Positions 35,566 to 45,562 of a DNA stretch of 64,000 bases are shown in pieces. This stretch comes from Mycobacterium bohemicum DSM 44277. GTDB taxonomy: Bacteria > Actinomycetota > Actinomycetes > Mycobacteriales > Mycobacteriaceae. Position numbers and translations under genes: made by a program. Numbering within the stretch: the stretch's first letter is position 1; each line of letters opens with the position of its first letter. A model generated the notes under the pieces. It saw only the letters and a list, made by a program, of their open reading frames with translations, was not told the origin of the DNA and made no database searches. The stretch covers positions 441,577 through 505,576 of the forward strand of contig NZ_CSTD01000002.1 of NCBI RefSeq assembly GCF_001053185.1, written 5' to 3'.

Positions 35566-36282
35566 ATGACAGCCTCGCAGCACACCATCGCGGGCAGGGT
35601 GCTCACCATGCCGGTGCGGATCCGCGACGCGAATCAGCACATGGCCATGTTCTCGGTCGACGCCGACGCCGCGCAGCACCTGATCGACTACAGCGGCCTG
35701 CGGGTCTGCCGCTACCTGCCCGGCCGCGCGATGGTTGTCCTGATGTTGATGCACTACATCGACGGCGACCTGGACCAGTACTACGAATTCGGCACCAGCG
35801 TGATGGTCAACCCGCCCGGGTCGAACGCGAGCGGTCCGCGCGCCCTGCAATCGGCCGGCGCCTTCATCCACCACCTGCCCGTCGACCAGGAGTTCACCCT
35901 CGAGGCCGGCACCAAGATCTGGGGATACCCGAAAGTGATGGCGGACTTCGCCATCCGCGAGGGCCGAGACTTCGGGTTCGACTGCACCGTGGACGGTCAA
36001 CTGGTGATCGGCATGGACTTTCGCCGCGGCCTGCCGTTTCGGCTGACCCCGCGCCAGCAGGCGCAGCGCAGCTATTCACACCGCGACGGCGTCACCCGCG
36101 AGACCGCTTTCGAGCACACTCTGGACGGGGTGCGCACCCGATTCGGCGGGGTGCGCGTGCGGCTGGGCGATCACCCCTACGCCAAAGAGCTGGCGTCGCT
36201 GGGGCTGCCGAAGCGTGCGCTACTGTCCAGTTCTGCCGACCACGTGCAGATGACATTCGGTGATGCTCAGGAGATCTCATGA
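35566..36282 (+). CDS. Acetoacetate-decarboxylase-fold protein (Rv3519-like)
   Basis: This 238-aa protein resembles Rv3519 (236 aa). It has the ADC superfamily layout, with TMPVRIRDANQHMAMF, VVLMLMHYIDGDLDQYYEFG and IWGYPKVMADFAIREG. The last segment includes the lysine at the family active-site position, though I cannot verify Schiff-base chemistry. ATG 35566 with AGGATAGGAG upstream is the recalled start; the frame is open back to 35479. It overlaps cyp142 by 4 nt. Confidence 0.83.
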   Translation: MTASQHTIAGRVLTMPVRIRDANQHMAMFSVDADAAQHLIDYSGLRVCRYLPGRAMVVLMLMHYIDGDLDQYYEFGTSVMVNPPGSNASGPRALQSAGAFIHHLPVDQEFTLEAGTKIWGYPKVMADFAIREGRDFGFDCTVDGQLVIGMDFRRGLPFRLTPRQQAQRSYSHRDGVTRETAFEHTLDGVRTRFGGVRVRLGDHPYAKELASLGLPKRALLSSSADHVQMTFGDAQEIS

Positions 36283-37484
36283 CCTCGACGGACCTGGAGA
36301 CGAGGCCGGACGTCGATCTGACCGACGGCACCTTCTACGCGGGGGACTCCCACCCGTTCTATTGCTGGATGCGCGAGAACGAGCCCGTGTTCCGGGACCG
36401 CAAGGGTTTGGCCGCCGCGTCGACGTACCAGTCGGTGATCGAGGCCGAGCGCAGACCCGAGTTGTTCTCCAACGCCGGGGGCATCCGACCCGACCAAGAC
36501 GGCGTCGAGATGATGATCGAGATGGATGATCCGCAACATCTGTTGCGCCGCAAGCTCGTCAACTCCGGCTTCACCCGCAAGCGCGTGAAAGACCAGGAGT
36601 CCAAGATCGCGTCGCTGTGCGACACGCTGATCGACGCCGTGTGCGAGCGCGGCGAGTGCGACTTCGTCTGGGACCTCGCCGCGCCGCTGCCGATGGCGGT
36701 GATCGGGGACATGCTCGGCGTGCGGCCGGAGGAACGCGAGATGTTCCTCAAGTGGTCCGACGACCTGGTCGGCGCGTTGAGTAGCACTGCGGCGCAAGAG
36801 GATATCCAGGTCACCATGGAGGCCTTCGCCGCCTACAGCGAATACATGATGGGAATGATCGCCGAACGCAAGCAGGCGCCGACCGATGACCTGGTCAGCG
36901 TCCTCGTGCACGCGGAGGTCGAGGGATCGCGGCTGGAGGACCATCAAATCGTCACCGAGGTCCTGCTGCTGCTGATCGGTGGCGACGAGACCACCCGGCA
37001 CACGCTGTCGGGCGGGACCAGGCAACTGCTCCTGCACCCCGATCAGCACCGGCGCCTCGTCAAGGATCTGGGATTGCTGCCCAACGCGATCGAAGAAATG
37101 CTGCGCTGGACCTCCCCGGTGAAGAACATGGCCCGCACGCTCACCGCCGACGTCGACTTCCACGGCACGCAGCTACACCAGGGCGAGAAGATCATCCTGC
37201 TGTTCGAGTCGGCGAACTTCGACGAGAAGGTCTTCGACGACCCGGAGAGCTTCGACATCGAGCGCTACCCGAACAACCACCTCGCCTTCGGCTTCGGCAC
37301 GCACTTCTGCCTCGGCAACCAGCTCGCCCGGCTGGAGCTGTCGATCATGCAGTCGCGCCTCCTGCAGCGCCTCCCGGACTTGCGCCTGGCCTCCGACGCG
37401 GACCTGCCGCTGCGGCCGGCGAACTTCGTGTCCGGCCTGGAGAAGATGCCGGTGGTGTTCAGCCCGAGCGCGCCGCTGGGCTGA
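36279..37484 (+). CDS. cyp142: CYP142, alternative cholesterol C26/C27 oxidase
   Basis: This 401-aa P450 has heme-loop FGFGTHFCLGN with C344, the I-helix segment LLLIGGDETTRHT and an ExxR helix in IEEMLRW. CYP142 (Rv3518c) oxidises the cholesterol side-chain terminal methyl with opposite stereochemistry to CYP125 and provides redundancy. It is the second gene after the Rv3519-like gene, overlapping by 4 nt, under the KstR box at 35463-35476. A 20-bp hairpin follows. Confidence 0.93.
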   Translation: MTSTDLETRPDVDLTDGTFYAGDSHPFYCWMRENEPVFRDRKGLAAASTYQSVIEAERRPELFSNAGGIRPDQDGVEMMIEMDDPQHLLRRKLVNSGFTRKRVKDQESKIASLCDTLIDAVCERGECDFVWDLAAPLPMAVIGDMLGVRPEEREMFLKWSDDLVGALSSTAAQEDIQVTMEAFAAYSEYMMGMIAERKQAPTDDLVSVLVHAEVEGSRLEDHQIVTEVLLLLIGGDETTRHTLSGGTRQLLLHPDQHRRLVKDLGLLPNAIEEMLRWTSPVKNMARTLTADVDFHGTQLHQGEKIILLFESANFDEKVFDDPESFDIERYPNNHLAFGFGTHFCLGNQLARLELSIMQSRLLQRLPDLRLASDADLPLRPANFVSGLEKMPVVFSPSAPLG

Positions 37485-37534
37485 CGCCCAGTCACAGCGG
37501 CCCCACTGGCCCCTGCCGGAGGCGACACCCGATG

Positions 37535-37614
37535 TGCCCGCCTCGTAGCGACAACCGTTCGCGCCCGCGGATCCGTCGGCACCCGTTGTGGCGATTGTCG
37601 CTATGAGGCGGGCA
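37535..37614. terminator. Long inverted repeat between cyp142 and echA19
   Basis: The 20-nt arm TGCCCGCCTCGTAGCGACAA (37535-37554) and its inverse (37595-37614) differ at one position. The loop is 40 nt. The genes converge here, so a bidirectional terminator is likely. Confidence 0.55.
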
Positions 37615-37673
37615 AACAGTCGGTCGCCCGGGCGGGGAGGCTGGTGTGGCGGCTGTGGCTACCGCCCGTGCGC

Positions 37674-38498
37674 CTACCGGTTCTGGAAGTTGGGCTTGCG
37701 CTTCTCGGCGAACGCCCGGGGGCCTTCCTTGGCGTCGTCGGAGAGGAACACCTTGATGCCGATCTGGGTGTCGATCTTGAAGGCGTCGTTCTCGTGCATG
37801 CCCTCGGTCTCGCGGATGGCCCGCAGGATCGCCTGCACGGCCAGGGGACCGTTGTTCTCGATGATCTCGGCGATCTCCAGGGCCTTCGTGAGCGCCTGGC
37901 CGTCCGGGACCACGTGGCCGATGAGGCCCATCTCCTTGGCCTCGGCGGCGGTGATGTGGCGCCCGGTCAACAGCAGGTCGCACGCCACGGTGTAGGGGAT
38001 CTGCCGCACCAGTCGCACGGCCGAGCCGCCCATGGGGTACAGGCTCCACTTGGCCTCGGAGATCCCGAACTTGGCGCTCTCGCCGGCGACGCGGATGTCG
38101 GTGCCCTGCAGGATCTCGGTCCCACCGGCGATGGCCGGCCCCTCGACGGCCGCGATGAGCGGCTTGGTCAGCCGGCGGCCCTTGAGCAACGCGTCGATTC
38201 GCGAGGGGTCGTAGCTGCCGTCCTTGAAAGACTCACCCGGCGGCTTCTTGGTTGCCGCCTTGAGGTCCATGCCGGCGCAGAAGTAGCCCCCGGCGCCGGT
38301 GAGGATGCAGCAGCGGATGTCGTCGTCGTTGTCGACGCGGTCCCAGGCCTGCACCATGATTTCCATCATTTCCGTGCTCAGCGCGTTGCGGGCGTGCGGC
38401 CGGTTCAGGGTCACGACGAGGGTGTGACCGCGCTGCTCCACCAGGGCGTCCGGACCGGTCTGCTCGTTTGCTGGAGCCCCACCATTCTGCGAAGCCAC
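37674..38498 (-). CDS. echA19: EchA19, enoyl-CoA hydratase
   Basis: This 274-aa crotonase has the oxyanion-hole segments [13 protein letters not shown] and [13 protein letters not shown], and a glutamate-bearing [13 protein letters not shown] region. EchA19 (Rv3516) hydrates steroid side-chain enoyl-CoA. Start GTG 38498 (VASQNGG) has AAAGGTGG upstream. It faces a KstR box 46 nt away shared with fadD19. The C-terminal [12 protein letters not shown] is typical. It ends opposite cyp142. Confidence 0.9.
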   Translation of the reverse strand: MASQNGGAPANEQTGPDALVEQRGHTLVVTLNRPHARNALSTEMMEIMVQAWDRVDNDDDIRCCILTGAGGYFCAGMDLKAATKKPPGESFKDGSYDPSRIDALLKGRRLTKPLIAAVEGPAIAGGTEILQGTDIRVAGESAKFGISEAKWSLYPMGGSAVRLVRQIPYTVACDLLLTGRHITAAEAKEMGLIGHVVPDGQALTKALEIAEIIENNGPLAVQAILRAIRETEGMHENDAFKIDTQIGIKVFLSDDAKEGPRAFAEKRKPNFQNR

Positions 38499-38543
38499 GG
38501 CTACCACCTTTCGGTCGACGTTGGGGGTGAGCTTGTCAAGAAA

Positions 38544-38557
38544 TGTAACACGTTCTA
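38544..38557. promoter_or_regulatory. KstR box, echA19/fadD19
   Basis: TGTAACACGTTCTA fits TnnAACnnGTTnnA. It is 5 nt from the GTG of fadD19 and 46 nt from that of echA19. Confidence 0.87.
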
Positions 38558-38562
38558 ATTTG

Positions 38563-40215
38563 GTGGCCGTGGCCTTGAATATTGCCGATCTTGCCGAGCA
38601 CGCGATCGACGCCGTGCCTGACCGTGTCGCCCTCATCTGCGGCGACGACAAGTTGACCTACGCCGAGTTGGAGGAGAAGGCCAACCGCCTGGCGCACTAC
38701 CTGCTCGATCAGGGCGTCAAGAAGGACGACAAGGTCGGCCTGTACTGCCGTAACCGCATCGAGATCGTCATCGCGATGCTCGGCATCGTCAAGGCGGGCG
38801 CCATCCTGGTCAACGTCAACTACCGCTACGTCGAGGGCGAGCTGCGCTACCTCTTCGACAACTCCGACATGGTCGCGCTGGTCCACGAGCGCCAGTACTC
38901 CGACCGGGTCGCCAACGTGCTGCCCGACACCCCGAACGTCAAGACGATCCTGGTGATCGAGGACGGCTCGCGCGACGCGGAGGGGCCAGACTACCAGCGC
39001 TACGGCGGCGTCGAGTTCTACTCCGCCATCGCCCAGGGTTCACCCGAGCGCGACTTCGGCGAGCGCAGCGCCGACGATATCTACCTGCTCTACACCGGCG
39101 GCACCACCGGCTTCCCGAAGGGCGTCATGTGGCGCCACGAGGACATCTACCGCGTGCTGTTGGGCGGAACCGACTTCGCCACAGGTGAATTCGTCAAGGA
39201 CGAGTACGACCTGGCCAAGGGGGCGACGGCCAGCCCGCCGATGATCCGTTACCCGATTCCGCCGATGATCCACGGCGCCACCCAGTCGGCCACCTGGATG
39301 TCGATCTTCTCCGGCCAAACCACCGTTCTCGCACCGGAATTCAACGCCGAAGAGGTATGGCGGACGATCCACAAGCACAAGGTGAACCTGCTTTTCTTCA
39401 CCGGCGACGCGATGGCCCGCCCGCTGCTCGATGCGCTGGACCGCGACCACGACTACGACCTCTCGTCGCTGTTCCTGCTCGCCAGCACCGCGGCCCTGTT
39501 CTCCCCGAGTATCAAGGAGAAGCTGCTCGAACTGCTGCCCAACCGCGTCATCACCGACTCGATCGGATCGTCGGAGACCGGCTTCGGCGGCACCAGCATC
39601 GTCGCCAAGGACGCGCCGCACAGCGGCGGTCCGCGGGTGACGATCGACCACCGCACCGTCGTGCTCGACGAGGCGGGCAACGAGGTCAAGCCCGGCTCCG
39701 GTGTGCGCGGCCTGATCGCCAAGAAGGGCAACATCCCCGTCGGCTACTACAAGGACGAGAAGAAGACCGCCGAGACGTTCAAGACCTTCAACGGCGTGCG
39801 CTACGCGATTCCCGGCGACTACGCGCTGGTCGAGGAGGACGGCACGGTCACCATGCTGGGCCGCGGGTCGGTGTGCATCAACAGCGGCGGCGAGAAGATC
39901 TACCCGGAAGAGGTCGAGGCCGCGCTCAAGGGGCATCCCGACGTGTTCGACGCGCTGGTGGTCGGCGTTCCCGACCCGCGCTACGGCCAGCACGTGGCGG
40001 CCGTCGTGGCGCCCCGGTCCGGAGCCCGGCCGGCGCTGGCGGAGCTGGACCGTTTCGTGCGCTCGCACATCGCGGGTTACAAAGTGCCGCGCAGCCTTTG
40101 GTTGGTCGACGAGGTAAAGCGTTCGCCCGCAGGAAAACCCGACTACCGCTGGGCCAAGGAGCAGACGGAGGCGCGGCCGGCGGACGACGTGCACGCCGCC
40201 CACGTGACCGCTTGA
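38563..40215 (+). CDS. fadD19: FadD19, steroid side-chain acyl-CoA ligase
   Basis: This 550-aa ANL-family ligase has the AMP motif [20 protein letters not shown], a [11 protein letters not shown] adenylate segment and the catalytic lysine region [14 protein letters not shown]. FadD19 (Rv3515c) activates the C26/C27 carboxylate made by CYP125 or CYP142. GTG 38563 ([14 protein letters not shown]) matches the recalled start; GTG 38569 is possible. The KstR box ends 5 nt upstream, implying a leaderless or very short leader transcript. Its TGA overlaps the following kinase-like gene. Confidence 0.93.
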   Translation: MAVALNIADLAEHAIDAVPDRVALICGDDKLTYAELEEKANRLAHYLLDQGVKKDDKVGLYCRNRIEIVIAMLGIVKAGAILVNVNYRYVEGELRYLFDNSDMVALVHERQYSDRVANVLPDTPNVKTILVIEDGSRDAEGPDYQRYGGVEFYSAIAQGSPERDFGERSADDIYLLYTGGTTGFPKGVMWRHEDIYRVLLGGTDFATGEFVKDEYDLAKGATASPPMIRYPIPPMIHGATQSATWMSIFSGQTTVLAPEFNAEEVWRTIHKHKVNLLFFTGDAMARPLLDALDRDHDYDLSSLFLLASTAALFSPSIKEKLLELLPNRVITDSIGSSETGFGGTSIVAKDAPHSGGPRVTIDHRTVVLDEAGNEVKPGSGVRGLIAKKGNIPVGYYKDEKKTAETFKTFNGVRYAIPGDYALVEEDGTVTMLGRGSVCINSGGEKIYPEEVEAALKGHPDVFDALVVGVPDPRYGQHVAAVVAPRSGARPALAELDRFVRSHIAGYKVPRSLWLVDEVKRSPAGKPDYRWAKEQTEARPADDVHAAHVTA

Positions 40216-40979
40216 CCGATTTCGTCAAGCGCCCCCCCGCCGCACCCACCGGCTACTTCGGCTGGGAGGCCGCGGGGCTGCGCTGGCTGTCGAGCGTCGA
40301 CGGCGGCGTCCCTTGCGCGCAGGTGGTGGCGGTTGATGCCGCGAGTTTGACGCTGCGGCAGCTGGATTCGGTGACACCGACTCGCGATGCGGCGCACGCG
40401 TTGGGCGAAAGACTGGCCGTCACTCACGACGCGGGCGCGCCGGCATTCGGCGCCGGGCCCGACGGCTGGGCGGGCCCGGGATTCTTCGGGCCGTTGTCGC
40501 AGCCGCTGCCGATGTCGCTGTCGACGCACGACACCTGGGGCGAGTTCTATGCCGAGGAACGGCTGGCGCCGATGGCCGGGCTCGCGGCCGCGCGCCTGGG
40601 CGCCGACACCCGCGCCGCGATCGACTCGGTCGTGGCGCGCTGTCGCGGCGGGGACTTCGACGACGACGACCCCCCGGCGCGGCTGCATGGCGACCTGTGG
40701 AGCGGCAACGTCATGTGGACGCCCGCCGGGGCGGTGCTGATCGACCCCGCCGCGCACGGCGGGCACCGCGAGACCGACCTGGCGATGTTGGCGCTGTTCG
40801 GCTGCCCGCACTACGACGCGGTCCTCGACGGTTACCGGGGCGTGCGACCGCTGCGACCGGGCTGGCGCGAGCGCGTCGGGCTGCACCAGCTGTTCCCCCT
40901 GCTGGCGCACGTCGTGCTGTTCGGCTCCGGCTACGTGCGGCGGACGCATGCCGCCGCCCGCAGCGCGTTGTCCGCCTGA
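40212..40979 (+). CDS. Fructosamine-kinase-like aminoglycoside phosphotransferase-fold protein
   Basis: This 255-aa protein shows the FN3K family motif [13 protein letters not shown], with catalytic Asp and Asn, then [18 protein letters not shown] for Mg binding. It starts at TTG 40212, overlapping the fadD19 stop by 4 nt, with no good alternative. FN3Ks phosphorylate ketoamines on glycated proteins. Why it should be coupled to a sterol ligase is not apparent; it may repair glycation or act on another substrate. I do not recall a counterpart here in M. tuberculosis, where PE_PGRS genes and fadD18 occupy the site. Confidence 0.72.
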   Translation: MTDFVKRPPAAPTGYFGWEAAGLRWLSSVDGGVPCAQVVAVDAASLTLRQLDSVTPTRDAAHALGERLAVTHDAGAPAFGAGPDGWAGPGFFGPLSQPLPMSLSTHDTWGEFYAEERLAPMAGLAAARLGADTRAAIDSVVARCRGGDFDDDDPPARLHGDLWSGNVMWTPAGAVLIDPAAHGGHRETDLAMLALFGCPHYDAVLDGYRGVRPLRPGWRERVGLHQLFPLLAHVVLFGSGYVRRTHAAARSALSA

Positions 40980-41005
40980 TCATTCAGTGGCTTACAGTCG
41001 TCGCA

Positions 41006-41830
41006 ATGACGATCGACGTGTGGATGCAGCACCCGACCCTGCGGTTTCTGGGCAGCGACATGCTGGCCTCGCTGCGGCGCTGGACCGGTGGGGCCATCCC
41101 GGACACCGAGATCCCCTTGGAGATGACGGTGGCGTCGATGGACGCCGCCGGGATCCAATTGGGGCTGCTGAGTGCGTGGCGCGGCCCGGGCGGCCTGGAC
41201 CTGATCTCCAACGACGAGGTCGCGCAATGGATCGCGGCGTATCCCGACCGGTTCGCCGGTCTGGCCACCGTGGATCTGGACCGACCGATGGCGGCGGTGC
41301 GGGAGTTGCGGCGGCGGATCGACGACGGCTTCGTCGGCCTTCGGGTGGTGCCGTGGCTATGGGAGGCGCCGCCCACCGACCGCCGCTATTACCCGCTGTT
41401 CGCCCAGTGCGTGGAGGCCGGGGTGCCGTTTTGCACCCAGGTCGGTCACACCGGCCCACTGCGGCCCTCGGAGACCGGCCGCCCGATCCCCTACATCGAC
41501 CAGGTGGCGCTGGACTTCCCGGAACTGGTGATCGTGTGCGGGCACGTCGGCTACCCGTGGACCGAGGAGATGGTCGCCGTCGCCCGCAAGCACGAGAACG
41601 TTTACATCGACACCTCGGCCTACACCTTGAAGCGGCTGCCGCCGGAGCTCGTCCGGTTCATGAAAACCGGTACGGGACAACGCAAAGTGCTATTCGGCAC
41701 CAACTATCCGATGATCTCGCCCACCCGCGCGCTGGAGGCCCTCGGCGAACTCGGGCTCACCGAGGACGGGCGCCGCGATTTTCTGCACGCCAACGCCGAA
41801 CGTGTCTTCAGTCTGGAGGTAAACCGATGA
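41006..41830 (+). CDS. Amidohydrolase-family protein (Rv3510c-like)
   Basis: This 274-aa TIM-barrel protein belongs to amidohydrolase 2 (ACMSD-like). Visible metal-site segments are [27 protein letters not shown] and LFGTNYPM, although the N-terminal HxH is replaced by a QHP. It resembles Rv3510c (278 aa as recalled). Such enzymes decarboxylate or hydrolyse aromatic acids, but the real substrate is unknown. It overlaps the broken ilvX by 4 nt. Confidence 0.78.
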   Translation: MTIDVWMQHPTLRFLGSDMLASLRRWTGGAIPDTEIPLEMTVASMDAAGIQLGLLSAWRGPGGLDLISNDEVAQWIAAYPDRFAGLATVDLDRPMAAVRELRRRIDDGFVGLRVVPWLWEAPPTDRRYYPLFAQCVEAGVPFCTQVGHTGPLRPSETGRPIPYIDQVALDFPELVIVCGHVGYPWTEEMVAVARKHENVYIDTSAYTLKRLPPELVRFMKTGTGQRKVLFGTNYPMISPTRALEALGELGLTEDGRRDFLHANAERVFSLEVNR

Positions 41831-43295
41831 ACGGTGCGCAGGCGCTGATCAACACGCTGGTCGACGGCGGCGTCGACGTGTGCTTCGCCAACCCGGGCAC
41901 CTCGGAGATGCACTTCGTGGCCGCGCTGGACACGGTTCCGCGGATGCGCGCGGTACTGGCGCTGTTCGAGGGGGTGGCCACCGGCGCGGCCGACGGGTAT
42001 GCCCGCATGGCCGATCGCCCCGCCGCGGTGCTCTTGCACCTGGGGCCCGGCCTGGGCAACGGGCTGGCCAACCTGCACAACGCGCGCCGCGCGCGCGTGC
42101 CGATGGTGGTTGTCGTCGGCGACCACGCCACCTATCACAAAAAGTACGACGCCCCACTGGAATCCGACATCGACGCGCTGGCGGGCACCGTCTCGGGATG
42201 GATGCGCAGAACCGCCCAAACGGCCGACGTCGGGACCGACGCCGCCGAGGCGATCGCGGCCAGCCGAACCGGCTCGTATATCTCGACGCTGATCCTGCCC
42301 GCCGACGTCTCGTGGACCGACGGCGCGCAACCCGGTTCCCAGGGGCCCGCCGGGCCGGTGGTGGCGGCCCCGATGCCGACGACCCAGGCGCTCGAGGCGC
42401 TCCGGTGACCGGCGCGCGGTTGCTGTGCGAGACGTTCCCGGCGCGGCTGGAGCGGGGCGCGGGCGTCCCCGCCATCGAAAGGCTGGCCTATTTCGCCGAG
42501 GCCGCCACGGCCCAGCTGGAGGGCGCCAAGCATCTCGTCCTGGCCGGCGCCAAGTCGCCGGTGTCGTTCTTCGCCTACCCCGGCATGCCGAGCGACCTGG
42601 TGCCGGGCGGCTGCGAGGTGCACGTGCTGGCCCGGCACGACGGCGCGGCGGCGGCGCTGCGGGCCCTGGCCGACGAGGTGGCGCCCGGAACCGAGGCCGC
42701 CGTGGCGGCCGCGTCGCGTCCGGAGTTGCCGAGGGGTGCCCTGACGTCCGCGTCGGCGGCGCAGGTGATCGGCGCGCTGTTGCCGGAGCGGGCGATCATC
42801 GTCGATGAGGCGAACACCTCGGGCCTGTTGCTGCCGCAGGCGACGGCCGGGTCGCCGGCGCATGACGTGCTCACGCTGACCGGCGGGGCGATCGGTTACG
42901 GCATCCCGGCCGCGACAGGTGCCGCGGTGGCCGCGCCGGACCGGCCGGTGCTATGCCTGGAGTCGGACGGCTCGGCGATGTACACGATCTCGGGCCTGTG
43001 GACCCAGGCGCGGGAGAACCTCAACGTGACCACCGTGCTCTATGACAACAACGCCTACGACATCCTGCGGATCGAACTGCAGCGCGTCGGCGCCGGATCC
43101 ACCCCGGGACCCAAGGCGCTGGATCTGCTCGACTTGTCCCGTCCCGCAATGGACTTCGTGAAGATCGCCGAGGGTATGGGGGTTCCGGCGCGGCGCGTCG
43201 GCACCGCCGAAGAATTCGCCGACGCGCTGCGGGCGGCGTTCAGCCAGGACGGGCCGCACCTGATCGACGCCGCGGTGCCCTCGTTGATGGGTTAG
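41827..43295 (+). pseudogene. ilvX: IlvX-like ThDP enzyme, split by frame-changing deletion
   Basis: The first open part (41827-42408, 193 codons) carries the PYR-domain start with [25 protein letters not shown] and [17 protein letters not shown], and stops at a TGA. The second part starts at GTG 42405 and ends at 43295 (296 codons). It continues with the expected TGARLLCETFPARLERGAG and the ThDP motif ESDGSAMYTISGLW...NN. Combined they give about 489 codons where I recall 515 for Rv3509c. Around 26 residues of the middle domain are missing and the frame is changed. A deletion, an assembly error, or a translationally coupled two-part protein (GTGA overlap) could explain this. Confidence 0.8.
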
Positions 43296-43999
43296 CCGCG
43301 ATGGGGCGCTTTCCGTTCGGTCAGCGCCGAAAGGTGACCGGCGAGCCAGTCGGCCATCCTGTTCACCAGATCGACTCCCGCTTCTAATGATTCGGCCTGC
43401 GCGGCCAACGCCACGCCGGCCTGGCCCGAGGCGGACGGGACGGTCCCGAACTGCCGGACCAGATAGTCACCGCGCAGTCCGGGCCCCCAACCACCCTTGG
43501 CGGCAATGCCTTTGGCGGCCAGTCCCCAGCGTTGGGCGGGGGTGAGGCTGCTCATGAGCTCGATCACGGGGGCGGCACCGTCCAGTGCCGGCAGCCGCGC
43601 GGCGAAGCACGCCTGGGCGCGCAGCGACCACCGCGTTTGGCCAAAGGGCGTGAAACCATCACGCAGCCGGCGGGATTCGACGACGGTCTGCCCATCGCCG
43701 GCTTCGGCGATGACGGCCTGCACCCGGCGGGCGGCCTCCGGCGGCTCGCCCAGCTGGGACCACAATGCCTCGGAGGCGGGATTGTCCGACCGTGCGATCG
43801 CCGCGGCCAGGTGGCCCTGCGCCCGGGCGGGATCGGCGCGCAACGCCGCGATCGCCAACGGCACCTTGATGGTGGACCAGGCGACCCCCGTCGACCACTC
43901 ACCGAGTGACACGGTTGCGCCACCCGGCGCCGCGATCGCCGCCCCGATGGGGGCGTCCGCGCGAAGCCGCGAAAAGCTCGCCCGCAGCTCGTCTTCCAT
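43292..43999 (-). CDS. Serine beta-lactamase-like protein, cytosolic
   Basis: This 235-aa protein has SxxK (S42-T-I-K45), an SDN motif at 71-73 and AKGGWG near residue 165 in place of the KTG motif, as in class A beta-lactamases. Spacing between SxxK and SDN is only about 29 residues, shorter than the usual 60. No signal peptide is seen, so it should be cytosolic. Its ATG follows the fadD17 TAG without a gap, so they form an operon. The 3' end overlaps ilvX by 4 nt on the opposite strand. A peptidase or hydrolase role is possible. Confidence 0.65.
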   Translation of the reverse strand: MEDELRASFSRLRADAPIGAAIAAPGGATVSLGEWSTGVAWSTIKVPLAIAALRADPARAQGHLAAAIARSDNPASEALWSQLGEPPEAARRVQAVIAEAGDGQTVVESRRLRDGFTPFGQTRWSLRAQACFAARLPALDGAAPVIELMSSLTPAQRWGLAAKGIAAKGGWGPGLRGDYLVRQFGTVPSASGQAGVALAAQAESLEAGVDLVNRMADWLAGHLSALTERKAPHRG

Positions 44000-45562
44000 C
44001 TACCGGCGAATGGGGCAGACGCGGTCCGCACAGTCGACGCCCTCGGCGGACAATTGGCGCTTGAGGACCTTGAAGGTGACGGTGCGCGGGAGCTCGGTGC
44101 TGATCCGAACGTAGGACGGCCACTGCTTGCGCCCCAGGTCCGGCTGCGCGGTGAGGAAGGCGCGGAATTCGTCGGCGTCGAACTGCCTGTCCGGCGCCAT
44201 CACCACGGCGGCCATGACCTGGTCGCCGACGACGGGATCGGGCACCGGGTACACCGCCACCTCGGTGACGTCGGGGTGGCGCAGCAGGACCCGCTCGATG
44301 GGCGCGGCGCCCAGGTTCTCCCCGTCGACCCGCATCCAATCACCCAACCGCCCGGCGAAATACGCGAAGCCCGCGTCGTCCCGATAGGCGAGGTCGCCGC
44401 TGTGGTAAGCGCCGCCGGCCATCCGCTCGGCCTCCGCCGCCGCGTCGTTGTAGTAACCCTCGAAGCGGCCCGGCCCGGCGACGTTCACCAGCTCACCGAC
44501 GACGCCCGGGGGACATGGTTGGCCGGTCTCGGGGTCGAGGATGTCGATGCCTTCGGGCAGCGGCCCCAGTGCGCCCGGCGGTGTGTCGGGGGTACGGGCG
44601 ATCGCCACCCCGCCCTCGGTGGAGCCGAACCCGTCCTGAACCACGCACCCGAATCGGCGGCCGAAGCGCTCGACGTCGGCGGGCACACCCTCGTTGCCGT
44701 ACACCGCGCGCAGCGGGTTGTCCGCGTCGTCGGGCCGCTCCGGTGTGGCGAGCACGTACGACAAGGGCTTGCCCACGTAGTTGGCGTAGGTCACGCCGTA
44801 GCGGCGGACGTCGGGCAGGAAACCGGACGCGGAGAACTTGCGCCGCAACGCCATCGAGCCCCGGCAGGCCGCGGCAACCGCCCACCCGACCAGCACGGCG
44901 TTGGAGTGGAACAACGGCATCGACACGTAGCACACGTCCTCGGGGCCAAGGCTGAAGCGCTGCGTCATCGTCGCCCCGGCGACGGCGACCTTGCCGTGGC
45001 TGCACTTCACCGCCTTCGGCTCCCCGCTGGTTCCGGAGGTGAAGATCAGCATGAAAAGGTCCGCCGGCGAAGCGGATTGGAACCGTAGTTCGCCCGTGCG
45101 GTGCCGATTCACCACGTCGGCCCATTCGGCGGAGTCGACGTTGATGTGCTCGATATCACCAAGGGGACCGGCGGAATTCGAGTCGGCGAGCACCACTTGG
45201 CAGTCGGCACGCTCGATGTCGCGGGCCAGCGCCGCGCCGCGGCGCACCGGATTCAACCCCACCGGCACGATCCCGGACATTCCCGCCGCCACCAGCATCG
45301 CGGAGAAGAACGGGGTGTTTTCCAGCAGCACGCCGACGTGCGGCGGCCGGGTGGGGTCGAGACGCTCGCCCAGCGCCGCCGCGACCGCCGCGCCGTGCCG
45401 CAGGTGTTCACGCCAACTGGTGAACGAGTCTTCGAAATAGACACCGCGGTCGTCGATTTCGGCCAGCGGTGCTAGCAGATCTGTGACCGTGAGGTCGGTC
45501 GCGCCGCTAAGCAGGGGTGTCCGCCAACTCGCGGCCGATCCGACGGAGCTGTCCCGTGGCAC
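44000..45562 (-). CDS. fadD17: FadD17, acyl-CoA synthetase
   Basis: This ANL-family ligase has the AMP motif MLIFTSGTSGEPKAVKCSHGK, GFGSTEGGVAIART and the terminal MTFKVLKRQLSAEG-like lysine region (here TFKVLKRQLSAEG). It resembles Rv3506 FadD17 (502 aa). The N-terminal core begins at TVTDLLAPLAEIDDRG, but no ATG, GTG or TTG lies close to it. GTG 45562 is the nearest canonical start, adding about 30 residues and overlapping fadE27 by 56 nt. FadD17 ligates shortened steroid side-chain acids. It belongs to fadE26-fadE27-fadD17. Confidence 0.82.
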   Translation of the reverse strand: MPRDSSVGSAASWRTPLLSGATDLTVTDLLAPLAEIDDRGVYFEDSFTSWREHLRHGAAVAAALGERLDPTRPPHVGVLLENTPFFSAMLVAAGMSGIVPVGLNPVRRGAALARDIERADCQVVLADSNSAGPLGDIEHINVDSAEWADVVNRHRTGELRFQSASPADLFMLIFTSGTSGEPKAVKCSHGKVAVAGATMTQRFSLGPEDVCYVSMPLFHSNAVLVGWAVAAACRGSMALRRKFSASGFLPDVRRYGVTYANYVGKPLSYVLATPERPDDADNPLRAVYGNEGVPADVERFGRRFGCVVQDGFGSTEGGVAIARTPDTPPGALGPLPEGIDILDPETGQPCPPGVVGELVNVAGPGRFEGYYNDAAAEAERMAGGAYHSGDLAYRDDAGFAYFAGRLGDWMRVDGENLGAAPIERVLLRHPDVTEVAVYPVPDPVVGDQVMAAVVMAPDRQFDADEFRAFLTAQPDLGRKQWPSYVRISTELPRTVTFKVLKRQLSAEGVDCADRVCPIRR

